From: Clostridia bacterium
Lineage (GTDB): Bacteria; Bacillota; Clostridia; Christensenellales; Borkfalkiaceae
Length of the DNA: 64,000 nucleotides
Assembly: GCA_900764105.1 (NCBI GenBank)
Contig: CAAFMS010000007.1
Location: forward strand, 124,001 to 188,000
Reading direction: 5' to 3'
Both the position numbers and the translations under genes were made by a program. The notes under the pieces are model-generated. The model saw only the letters and a list, made by a program, of their open reading frames with translations. It was not told the origin of the DNA and did not search any database. Position 1 is the first letter of the stretch. Each line of letters begins with the position of its first letter. Of this stretch, positions 16,275 to 22,805 are shown piece by piece.

Positions 16275-17681
16275 TTATTTTATAAAAGCGGAAAACGCTT
16301 CGTAAGTACTATATAAATCTCCTTTGGAAATTACTTCGTAAGGAGCGTGCATCGAAATTACGGGAACGCCTATATCAATCGTGTCTATATTGAGTTTCGC
16401 TATGTATTTAGCGACCGTTCCACCGCCGCCCGCGTCCACTTTGCCGAGTTCGGCAGTCTGCCAGACAACGTCGTTATCGTCGAATATTTTTCTTATCCTG
16501 CCGCAAAGTTCCGCGCTTGCGTCGCTCGAGCCGCCTTTACCGCCCGAACCCGTGAATTTACAAATCGAGGTTCCGTAGGAGACGAGGCTTGAGTTTTTCT
16601 TCTCGAATACGCCTGCGAAATTCGGGTCGTAACCTGCCGTAACGTCCGCGGAAAGGCATACGCTGTTCGCCCTCGTCAAAGCGGAGGGTACGGCAAAATA
16701 CGCGGATATGATATCGATTATATCCTCGTAAACCTTGCACTGCATTCCCGAAACGCCCTCACTGCCGATTTCTTCTTTATCCGCAAGAACTACCATGACG
16801 GTATGTTTATCGTCGTCACTGTCCAAAAGAGCGGTAAGCGCGGGGTAAGAACAAACTCTGTCGTCGTGTCCGTAACCGCCCACAAGCGCTCTGTCGAAAC
16901 CTATATCGCGCGCCCTGAAAGCGGGAACGGCGCAAAGTTCCGCGCTTAAAAAGTCGCTTTCTTCCATTCCGTACATTTCGCGTAATTTATTCAGAACCGT
17001 AAGTTTTATCGACTCTTTTACCTCGTCGTCCTTAAACGGCAGACCGCCGACCAAAACGTTGAGCGTTTCTCCGTCTATCGCCTGCGAAAGAGGTTTGGTC
17101 ACCTGCTCTCTCGAAAGATGAGGAAGCAAATCGTTTACGTAGAACACGGGATCGCCGTCGTTATCGCCTATAGCGATATCTACCGACTTGCCGTTTTTCA
17201 GAACTACCGTTCCGTGAAGAGCGAGCGGTATAGCCGTCCACTGATATTTTTTAATTCCTCCGTAATAATGGGTTTTCAAAAACGCCATGGAAGAATCTTC
17301 GTAAAGCGGATTCTGTTTAATGTCGAGCCTCGGCGAGTCGATATGCGAAGCAAGAAGTCTTATTCCGTCCTTGCCAACGTTTTCGGAACCTATCTTAAAC
17401 GCCACGAAACTTTTGTTTCTGTTGTTGAAATAGTATTTACCGCCCTTTTCGAGTTTATCTCCGAAACGATATTCTTTATATCCTTTCGCCTCGCAAAGTT
17501 TTGCGGCAGTTCTGACCGCTTCTCTCTCGGTCTTAGATTCGTCTATGAATTTTTTGTATTTTTCGGCGTAATCATAAGCCTTTTTAATCTTTTCGTCATC
17601 GGCAACTTCGAAAAAATTACGTTTTTTGTAAGTCAATTCTTTTTCGAGTTCCTGTCCTACGGTTTTTTTATCTTTACTCAT
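16275..17681 (-). CDS. M18 family aminopeptidase
   Basis: This 468-aa zinc aminopeptidase (aminopeptidase I/Lap4 group) is cytosolic and cleaves N-terminal, often acidic, residues. Metal-site motifs are LASHIDSPRLD, GDNDGDPVF, LADKEEIGSEGVSGMQ and the C-terminal ISMHAPYEV. A ribosome-binding site CGGAGGTG precedes ATG 17681, and a promoter lies at 17714-17742. It is the first gene of the operon with the HD protein, pepT and dxs. Confidence 0.94.
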   Translation of the reverse strand: MSKDKKTVGQELEKELTYKKRNFFEVADDEKIKKAYDYAEKYKKFIDESKTEREAVRTAAKLCEAKGYKEYRFGDKLEKGGKYYFNNRNKSFVAFKIGSENVGKDGIRLLASHIDSPRLDIKQNPLYEDSSMAFLKTHYYGGIKKYQWTAIPLALHGTVVLKNGKSVDIAIGDNDGDPVFYVNDLLPHLSREQVTKPLSQAIDGETLNVLVGGLPFKDDEVKESIKLTVLNKLREMYGMEESDFLSAELCAVPAFRARDIGFDRALVGGYGHDDRVCSYPALTALLDSDDDKHTVMVVLADKEEIGSEGVSGMQCKVYEDIIDIISAYFAVPSALTRANSVCLSADVTAGYDPNFAGVFEKKNSSLVSYGTSICKFTGSGGKGGSSDASAELCGRIRKIFDDNDVVWQTAELGKVDAGGGGTVAKYIAKLNIDTIDIGVPVISMHAPYEVISKGDLYSTYEAFSAFIK

Positions 17682-17713
17682 AACCGCACCTCCGATTATT
17701 ATTTTATAGCGTT

Positions 17714-17742
17714 ATTATATCATATATTTTAAGTTATTACAA
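17714..17742 (-). promoter_or_regulatory. Promoter of the M18-HD-pepT-dxs operon
   Basis: TTGTAA (17737-17742), a 17-bp spacer and TATAAT (17714-17719) on the minus strand, about 33 bp before ATG 17681. Confidence 0.7.
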
Positions 17743-17763
17743 GAGAAAACAACTCGTCGAAAG

Positions 17764-17794
17764 AAAAAAAACGTTCCGAAGAACGCTTTTTTGG
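17764..17794 (-). terminator. Bidirectional terminator after the zinc-ribbon gene
   Basis: CGTTC-CGAA-GAACG (17773-17786) with A runs on one side and T runs on the other. It closes the zinc-ribbon gene on the minus strand before the M18 promoter. The stretch 17795-17872 is A/T-rich; it holds only a near copy of the word ACTATCCATTT found again upstream of the zinc-ribbon gene. Confidence 0.65.
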
Positions 17795-17872
17795 TTTTAT
17801 TGTTGTTTTGTATGTATTTATCGTATTTTGGATAATTACTATCCATTTGTGGGCAATATTTAATTTATATAT

Positions 17873-18352
17873 TTATTTAATCCTCTTGCCGCAATTCGGA
17901 CAATATTCCGCATTTGCCTCAACCGCTTCTCCGCAAAATTTACAGGTTTTACGAAGCGGTTTTCCGCATTTCGAGCAGAAATTATTCTGAGACTTGTTCG
18001 CTTGACCGCATTCGCACGTTACGGCGTTTTCATTGTTTTCAACGTTACCGCTCCCCGACGCGTCGCTCGCAGTCGCAACTGTTTCCCTGATAACCTCTTT
18101 AATAACGGGCATACTCTCGTTTTTTGTATAGTTTATAAACTCTCTTTGGAAGGCAAAGCCTAAAATCGCCCCTCCGAGTCCGAGAAGCGGAAACCCTATA
18201 AAAAATAAGAAGAACAACTTCGGCTGACCACCGCCGTTAAAAGCCGTTTTAAAGAAGTTTACAAACGCCGCCACGCTTAGCGCGATACCCGCGGCAAGAA
18301 AAATGAATCCGACTATTTTAAGTTTGCTTTTTATATTTTCGTGCTTTTTCAT
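17873..18352 (-). CDS. Membrane protein with C-terminal double zinc ribbon
   Basis: This 159-aa protein has two hydrophobic segments (about 11-32 and 43-63), a linker, and two cysteine pairs sets at the C-terminus: CECGQ...CSKCGKPL and CKFCGEAV...CPNCGKRI, the pattern of zinc-ribbon domains. Such proteins are common in Clostridia and usually lack a known function. A ribosome-binding site (GAGGTG) precedes ATG 18352. A 21-bp palindrome lies about 60 bp upstream, and near-identical direct repeats flank the gene. Confidence 0.8.
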   Translation of the reverse strand: MKKHENIKSKLKIVGFIFLAAGIALSVAAFVNFFKTAFNGGGQPKLFFLFFIGFPLLGLGGAILGFAFQREFINYTKNESMPVIKEVIRETVATASDASGSGNVENNENAVTCECGQANKSQNNFCSKCGKPLRKTCKFCGEAVEANAEYCPNCGKRIK

Positions 18353-18414
18353 ATTTTACACCTCAATTATTATTTATTTTCCATTTTGTATAGATTAACT
18401 ATCCATTTAGTATC

Positions 18415-18435
18415 ATTGTCAGAAAATTTGACAAT
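18415..18435. promoter_or_regulatory. 21-bp dyad upstream of the zinc-ribbon gene
   Basis: ATTGTCA-GAAAATT-TGACAAT is a perfect 7-bp inverted repeat with a 7-bp A/T-rich centre, a shape typical of dimeric regulator sites. It lies between the end of the glycosyltransferase gene and the zinc-ribbon gene. No regulator is identified. Confidence 0.4.
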
Positions 18436-18451
18436 TTTCGCCGATTATATT

Positions 18452-19387
18452 TTATTTTTCCGAATTATATTTTTCCTTAACGACGTATACGGGACGATTT
18501 TTAACTTCGTTGTAAATTCTCGAAGTGTAAATATCCGTCAGACCTTTTAAAACGGAATTTATCGCAAACAACGTCGTCACCGTCGGAAACAGCCACGGGA
18601 GAAGCCCCGAAATTATCCCGTTTGCGGCAAGAACGATAAACGTTATAAACGCCGCAAGCGAACAAAAGCCTAAAAACAAGCCCCATTTTAAGGAAAGCGT
18701 CAACGGGTAATCGCTGTTCGATATAATTCCGTCGCTTGCGAGTTTTACCATCTTTTTCAAGGTGTATTTTGTTTCGCCGACTTCTCTTGCGGGGCGGTCG
18801 AAATCGATAAATGTCTGTTTAAAACCGACCCACGCCGCCTGAGCCCTTAAAAGTCTGTCGTGTTCGGGAAGCGACACGATAGCGTCCACCGCATTTCTCG
18901 AATACAATTTGAAATCGCCGACGTTTTCGGGTACTTTAGCGTAAGAAATCCTATGTAAAAACTTATAATACATTCTCGCCGTTAATTTTTTGAAAATCGA
19001 CTCCTTTTGTCGGGATTTACGCCTGCCGTGAACTATATCGTAACCCTCTTTCCATTTTTCAATCATCAAAAGAGCGACCTCGGGCGGATCCTGAAGGTCG
19101 GCGTCCATCGCTATAACCGCTTCGCCGCGAGCCTCTTTAAGTCCTGCTAAAAAAGCCGCCTGCTGACCGAAGTTTCTGCTGAAACTGATACCCTTAACGC
19201 GTTTATCTTTCGAGCATACGTTTTTAATTATCTCTTCGGTTTTATCTTTCGAACCGTCGTTTACGACAATTATTTCAAAGTCCTCGTCAAGTTTCTCGAA
19301 TATAGGTATTACCTTCTCAAAGAAAAGCGGCAGACATTCCTCTTCGTTGTAGGCGGGAACGACAATCGAATAAACTATTTTGCCCAT
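18452..19387 (-). CDS. Family 2 glycosyltransferase (GtrB/polyprenol-phosphate type)
   Basis: This 311-aa protein has a GT-A domain (about 1-230) with VPAYNEEECLP, NDGSKD and the metal-binding MDADLQDPPE, followed by two C-terminal transmembrane helices (about 232-290). This layout is that of polyprenol-phosphate glycosyltransferases such as GtrB or YkcC that load a sugar onto undecaprenyl phosphate. The start is ATG 19387: GAGGAG lies eight bases upstream, and the longer frame begins with a GTG inside that site. A consensus promoter lies 30 bp upstream, so it is its own transcription unit. Confidence 0.9.
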   Translation of the reverse strand: MGKIVYSIVVPAYNEEECLPLFFEKVIPIFEKLDEDFEIIVVNDGSKDKTEEIIKNVCSKDKRVKGISFSRNFGQQAAFLAGLKEARGEAVIAMDADLQDPPEVALLMIEKWKEGYDIVHGRRKSRQKESIFKKLTARMYYKFLHRISYAKVPENVGDFKLYSRNAVDAIVSLPEHDRLLRAQAAWVGFKQTFIDFDRPAREVGETKYTLKKMVKLASDGIISNSDYPLTLSLKWGLFLGFCSLAAFITFIVLAANGIISGLLPWLFPTVTTLFAINSVLKGLTDIYTSRIYNEVKNRPVYVVKEKYNSEK

Positions 19388-19417
19388 GTACAACACTCCT
19401 CTTTTATCAATGACACT

Positions 19418-19446
19418 ATTATATCATCTGAACGTTTCTATGTCAA
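19418..19446 (-). promoter_or_regulatory. Consensus promoter of the glycosyltransferase gene
   Basis: TTGACA (19441-19446), a 17-bp spacer and TATAAT (19418-19423) on the minus strand: both hexamers are perfect. Confidence 0.85.
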
Positions 19447-19449
19447 TCC

Positions 19450-19914
19450 TTATACCAAAATTCCCGTTAAATACAACACAAAATACACACCGCCGACAAC
19501 AACGCTCCCTATTACGCCGAAAACGATAATCGGACCTGCAATAGCAAACATTTTTGCGGCGAGACCGTAAATAAAGCCCTCTGTTTTAAACTCCATTGCG
19601 GGCGACACGACCGAGTTCGCAAATCCCGTTATCGGAACGATTGATCCACCGCCCGCATATTTCCCTATTCGGTCGTATACACCGAGACCCGTGAGTAACG
19701 CTCCGATAAAAATAAGAACGACCGAGGTTGTACCGGCGAGTTCGTCGCCGTAAAGTCCGCAGAAAAATTCAAGCATAAAACGGATAAACTGCCCGATTAC
19801 GCATATTGTACCGCCCACCCAGAAAGCGTGTAAAAGACTTCTCTTTTCGTTGGTTTTCGGGGAAATGCCCGAAACGTAATTCAGATATTTTTCGTTGTAA
19901 AATTTACTCTTCAT
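19450..19914 (-). CDS. spoVAC: Stage V sporulation protein AC
   Basis: This 154-aa membrane protein matches SpoVAC: YLNYVSGISPKTNEKRSLLHAFWVGGTICVIGQ-like N-terminus, GGGSIVPITGFANSVVSPAMEFKTEG in the middle, and a hydrophobic C-terminus. SpoVAC is the mechanosensitive channel subunit of the spore SpoVA complex. I start it at ATG 19914, which has a GAGGGTG site; the longer frame adds an unrelated charged tail. It stands alone, about 10 kb from spoVAD-spoVAE and on the opposite strand. A sigma-G-like promoter lies about 85 bp upstream. Confidence 0.94.
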   Translation of the reverse strand: MKSKFYNEKYLNYVSGISPKTNEKRSLLHAFWVGGTICVIGQFIRFMLEFFCGLYGDELAGTTSVVLIFIGALLTGLGVYDRIGKYAGGGSIVPITGFANSVVSPAMEFKTEGFIYGLAAKMFAIAGPIIVFGVIGSVVVGGVYFVLYLTGILV

Positions 19915-19999
19915 CTTTTCACCCTCTCTTTCGGCATTTTTCTCACGCATTCTTCTCTGTCGCGTATATTTTTCCAAAATTGATAATCTCTCATATTCT

Positions 20000-20028
20000 T
20001 TTTATGGGCAGAGATTATTTTTTTATAC
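20000..20028 (-). promoter_or_regulatory. Putative sigma-G promoter of spoVAC
   Basis: GTATA (20024-20028), a 17-bp spacer and CATAAAA (20000-20006) on the minus strand. It matches the sigma-G pattern GHATR/CATWHTA at all but one base. The spacing equals that of the spoVAD candidate. Confidence 0.5.
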
Positions 20029-20054
20029 AAAAAAAACCGCACTTTAATGCGGTT
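20028..20054 (-). terminator. Terminator after the 60-aa gene and its structured 3' region
   Basis: AACCGCA-TTAAAG-TGCGGTT on the minus strand, followed by eight T. It lies immediately upstream of the spoVAC promoter, whose -35 it touches. Confidence 0.8.
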
Positions 20055-20225
20055 TTATCATCGAATTATTATTTTTCTTTTCGACAGGCACGTCAGGTTT
20101 AAACCCGTCGAAACAAATATAAAAGACTGTCGGAAATTTTTCAAAACCCCGACGGATTACGTTGTTAAACGGCAATATACGCCGAAACTGCAAGGATACG
20201 GGAAGGTAGCCACAGTTGAATATAA
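20055..20225 (-). ncRNA. Candidate structured RNA downstream of the 60-aa gene
   Basis: This 171-bp stretch has no open frame but several strong potential hairpins on the minus strand: CGGC/GCCG, GTCGG/CCGAC, and TTTCGAC/GTCGAAA with an inner GGTTTAAACC. They end at the intrinsic terminator. It may be a structured 3' untranslated region or a small RNA on the same transcript as the 60-aa gene. I could not match it to a known class. Confidence 0.3.
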
Positions 20226-20408
20226 TTATCTGCTCGCCTGCGTTTCATACATAAATATGTTGTATGAATTTTTCTTCATTTTTTTTCCGAAAAGTTCTTT
20301 AGCCTTATTCAAAGCCTCGGCGATGCAGTCGGCAAACACGTTTACCCTTACAACCCTTTCTTTTTTCTCGGCGTCTAATTTTTGTAAACAATAAATACGA
20401 TATTCCAT
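20226..20408 (-). CDS. Small 60-aa protein of unknown function
   Basis: This 60-codon frame starts MEYRIYCLQKLDAEKKERVV and contains one predicted amphipathic helix (about 24-44). It is charged and soluble; I recognise no family. Reality is supported by a ribosome-binding site (AGAGGTCGG) before the ATG and by a perfect consensus promoter 31-59 bp upstream. The transcript would run through about 170 bases of hairpin-rich sequence to a terminator, so the RNA itself may also be functional. Confidence 0.6.
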   Translation of the reverse strand: MEYRIYCLQKLDAEKKERVVRVNVFADCIAEALNKAKELFGKKMKKNSYNIFMYETQASR

Positions 20409-20438
20409 ATATCCGACCTCTTGTTTTATTCCGACAAG

Positions 20439-20467
20439 ATTATACCACCGTTATAAAATATTGTCAA
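20439..20467 (-). promoter_or_regulatory. Consensus promoter of the 60-aa gene
   Basis: TTGACA (20462-20467), a 17-bp spacer and TATAAT (20439-20444) on the minus strand; both hexamers are perfect, implying strong transcription of a very small gene. Confidence 0.85.
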
Positions 20468-20474
20468 CAAAGTT

Positions 20475-21248
20475 TTAAAGCGTTTTTATTTGTTTTGTGA
20501 AAATTGCAAGATTTTTATAGAGAATTTTGTCTATATCGTCGTTTTTATAACCAAGAATTACGCTCAGATACCGTTTCACTTTATCATACCCTTCGTAATC
20601 GTCCAAGCCGTCGGGCAAAAAGTCGGTACCGTAAAAATCAGAACCTATAGCAAGATTATCTGCTCCGAATTTCTGACAAAAATAATCGATTTGTCTTATA
20701 AGGTCGGAAAGTTCGCATTTTTTATTATCCGTCATAAAATAGCCGACAAACGTTACGCCGATAATCCCTCCCCTTTCCACGATTTCCTTTATCTGATAAT
20801 CGTCGATATTTCTTTTATGCTCGTAAACGCCCGAAAAGCAAGCGTGCGAATTTACGACTATTTTTGCCTTATCGATAATATCTTTAAAACCGCCTTTCGA
20901 TATATGAGCGGTATCTACCGCTATATTTCTTTCGTTAAGAAGAGTAATAAGACTTTTTCCCTCCGGTTTCAACCCGTCGGAATAATTGCAACCGAACCCG
21001 AATCTGTTTTCGCCGTTCCAGGTAAGCCCGACGTAAATCGGGTTAAAAGCGGAAAGTTTATCGATATCGAAGTCATTGTAGCCGACGTCTTCAAAAGCAA
21101 TCAGTCTGGCTCTTTCGGCAATCTTCATCGCCTCGGAAAACGACCTGTCGCCTCTGAAAACAGCAGTTATAATATTATTGTTATAGTATAATTGCGGCAA
21201 CTCGCCCGTAGTTTCGGTCAATACATCGGTATGAAAATCGGAAATCAT
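20475..21248 (-). CDS. Membrane dipeptidase (peptidase M19 family)
   Basis: This 257-aa protein is a renal-dipeptidase-type amidohydrolase barrel. The metal ligands are visible as DFHTD at the N-terminus, TAHIS, VVNSHACFSGVY and the C-terminal GSDFYGTD. The family cleaves dipeptides, often with D-residues. At 257 aa it is shorter than the usual 310-400 aa; the missing sequence seems to be peripheral, because all four metal-site motifs are present. A site AGGGGG precedes the ATG inside a hairpin. Confidence 0.87.
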   Translation of the reverse strand: MISDFHTDVLTETTGELPQLYYNNNIITAVFRGDRSFSEAMKIAERARLIAFEDVGYNDFDIDKLSAFNPIYVGLTWNGENRFGFGCNYSDGLKPEGKSLITLLNERNIAVDTAHISKGGFKDIIDKAKIVVNSHACFSGVYEHKRNIDDYQIKEIVERGGIIGVTFVGYFMTDNKKCELSDLIRQIDYFCQKFGADNLAIGSDFYGTDFLPDGLDDYEGYDKVKRYLSVILGYKNDDIDKILYKNLAIFTKQIKTL

Positions 21249-21256
21249 AAAAATAA

Positions 21257-21284
21257 CCCCCTGCCATTATATTTCGGCAAGGGG
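21257..21284 (-). terminator. Hairpin between ppi and the M19 gene
   Basis: CCCC-T-TGCC pairs with GGCA-GGGG (minus strand), followed by GTTATTTTT. It looks like a terminator for the cyclophilin operon, but its 3' arm also covers the ribosome-binding site of the M19 gene, so it could influence that gene's translation. Confidence 0.5.
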
Positions 21285-21305
21285 AAAAAGTTTAACGTGT
21301 CGTTT

Positions 21306-21827
21306 TTAATATTTTTCGGGTTCGTCGTATTCTTCGCCGTCGGTATCGACCGTTACGCTTTCGATAATCTGATCTCTGAGCGGTTTATCGTTGTAGTCCA
21401 CGTTGACAGCCGCAATTTTATCTATCACGTCCATACCGTCAATCACCTGCCCGAAAGCGGCGTATTGTCCGTCGAGATGTGGCGCGTCGGCGTGCATGAT
21501 AAAGAACTGAGACCCCGCGCTGTTCGGCATCATCGAACGAGCCATGGATATAACGCCTCTTTTATGTTTGAGATTGTTTTTGAAGCCGTTTTTCGTAAAT
21601 TCGCCTCTTATGGAATACCCCGGACCGCCCGTTCCGTTGCCTTTCGGGTCGCCGCCCTGAATCATAAAACCCTCTATAACCCTGTGAAAACACAGACCGT
21701 TATAAAAGCCTTTGTTTACGAGCGAAATGAAGTTGTTTACGGTGTTAGGCGCGACGTCGGGATAAAGTTCGACGTAAAAAACGTCTCCGCCTTTCATATT
21801 GAAAGTTACTATGGGATTTTTGTTCAT
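21306..21827 (-). CDS. Cyclophilin-type peptidyl-prolyl isomerase
   Basis: This 173-aa cytosolic protein (no signal peptide) is a complete cyclophilin: VAPNTVNNFISL, FHRVIEGFMIQGGDPKGNGTGGPGY, the active-site SMARSMMPNSAGSQFFI and the HLDGQYAAFGQV block. It catalyses cis-trans isomerisation of prolyl bonds during folding. It follows the deaminase gene by five bases and is likely co-transcribed with it. The C-terminus is a short acidic tail. Confidence 0.95.
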   Translation of the reverse strand: MNKNPIVTFNMKGGDVFYVELYPDVAPNTVNNFISLVNKGFYNGLCFHRVIEGFMIQGGDPKGNGTGGPGYSIRGEFTKNGFKNNLKHKRGVISMARSMMPNSAGSQFFIMHADAPHLDGQYAAFGQVIDGMDVIDKIAAVNVDYNDKPLRDQIIESVTVDTDGEEYDEPEKY

Positions 21828-21832
21828 TATTT

Positions 21833-22288
21833 CTATTCGTCTCCTTTGAATTGTTCTATCGTTATGCCCGCTTCGTCGAATAATCTCATGGAAAATTCGT
21901 CGGGATAGCCGTATTTGTATACTACTCTTTTTATACCGGCGTTAATAATCATTTTACAGCATATAACGCACGGCTGATGAGTACAATAGAGTGTGCCGCC
22001 CTCGACGGAGACACCGAGCCTCGCCGCCTGCGCGATTGCATTTTGCTCCGCGTGAACCGCGTAACAGGTTTCGAGTTTCGTTCCGCTCGGAATATCGAGT
22101 TCACGTCTTAAACACGAACCTCTCGATTTGCAACTTTCTATACCGCTCGGCGCGCCGTTGTAGCCCGTGGTTAAAATACGCTTTTCCTTTACGATAACCG
22201 CGCCTACCTGTCTGTTTTCCTGAAAGCAACTCGACCAACTCGCGACAAGTTCTGCAAGTTCCACGAATCTTTTATCCCATTTATCCAT
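21833..22288 (-). CDS. comEB: dCMP deaminase (ComEB family)
   Basis: This 151-aa zinc deaminase converts dCMP to dUMP for thymidylate synthesis. Zinc motifs are HAEQNAIAQAA and PCVICCK; the N-terminal WSSCFQENRQVGAVIV block is typical. The start is ATG 22288, after GAGGAT; the longer frame would begin with a TTG inside that site. A promoter lies 55-83 bp upstream, divergent from groES. It heads a two-gene unit with the cyclophilin. Confidence 0.94.
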   Translation of the reverse strand: MDKWDKRFVELAELVASWSSCFQENRQVGAVIVKEKRILTTGYNGAPSGIESCKSRGSCLRRELDIPSGTKLETCYAVHAEQNAIAQAARLGVSVEGGTLYCTHQPCVICCKMIINAGIKRVVYKYGYPDEFSMRLFDEAGITIEQFKGDE

Positions 22289-22342
22289 AAAATATATCCT
22301 CAAAAAGTTTATTTCCGATGTTATATCACTTTCTTCTACAAT

Positions 22343-22371
22343 ATTTTATCATATAATAACGAAACTTGCAA
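22343..22371 (-). promoter_or_regulatory. Promoter of comEB-cyclophilin
   Basis: TTGCAA (22366-22371), a 17-bp spacer and TGA-TAAAAT with -10 at 22343-22348 (extended -10) on the minus strand, back to back with the groES promoter. Confidence 0.65.
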
Positions 22372-22421
22372 TAATCTTTATGAAAAAGAAAAAAATTTTT
22401 TACAAATACTGCTCAAAACTA

Positions 22422-22449
22422 TTGACAAAGCAAAAGATTTGGCTATAAT
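22422..22449 (+). promoter_or_regulatory. Promoter of groES-groEL
   Basis: TTGACA (22422-22427), a 16-bp spacer and TATAAT (22444-22449). The CIRCE operator begins four bases after the -10 box, so HrcA binding would cover the transcription start. Confidence 0.85.
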
Positions 22450-22453
22450 AATA

Positions 22454-22480
22454 TTAGCAGTCTCGGAAAGCGAGTGCTAA
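22454..22480 (+). promoter_or_regulatory. CIRCE operator (HrcA site)
   Basis: TTAGCAGTC-N9-GAGTGCTAA, differing from the CIRCE consensus TTAGCACTC-N9-GAGTGCTAA by one base in the left arm. CIRCE is bound by HrcA to repress chaperone genes until heat shock. hrcA is not in this window. Confidence 0.93.
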
Positions 22481-22506
22481 ATGCAAAAAATTCGGAGGTA
22501 TACGAA

Positions 22507-22791
22507 ATGAAAATAAAACCGTTGTTCGACTATATAGTAGTCGATGACAAAGAAAAGCAGGAAACCACGAAGAGCGGATTTATTCTTCCCTCTGCTTCCG
22601 CGGATAAATATACGACCGCTAAGGTTGTCGCCGCGGGAATCGGAACGGAAGCGTTCGGAGGCAAGGTTGAAATGCAGGTTAAAGTCGGAGATACCGTTTT
22701 ATACCCTGTAAATTCGGGTATTAAAGTCAAAGTGGGCGGAGAGGAATATACTCTCATTCGTCAATCAGACGCTTTGGCTGTTATTGAATAA
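22507..22791 (+). CDS. groES: Co-chaperonin GroES
   Basis: This 94-aa protein is a complete GroES: MKIKPLFDYIVV start, SGFILPSAS mobile loop, and the YTLIRQSDALAVI C-terminus. It caps the GroEL chamber. I start it at ATG 22507, preceded by GGAGG; an upstream in-frame ATG would lie in the CIRCE operator region. It is the first gene of the groESL operon, 14 bp before groEL. Confidence 0.98.
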   Translation: MKIKPLFDYIVVDDKEKQETTKSGFILPSASADKYTTAKVVAAGIGTEAFGGKVEMQVKVGDTVLYPVNSGIKVKVGGEEYTLIRQSDALAVIE

Positions 22792-22805
22792 GGAGGCAGA
22801 TAATT

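Noticed and set aside
19388..19396. GTG start three codons upstream in the glycosyltransferase gene
   Set aside because: The GTG overlaps the GAGGAG ribosome-binding site, while ATG 19387 has ideal spacing.
20059..20225. Plus-strand reading of the structured region as a c-di-GMP (GEMM-type) riboswitch because of GGTAGCC-like and GCAA words
   Set aside because: The conserved tetraloop and core words are not in the right order, and no plus-strand gene lies downstream. I kept only an unclassified minus-strand RNA candidate.
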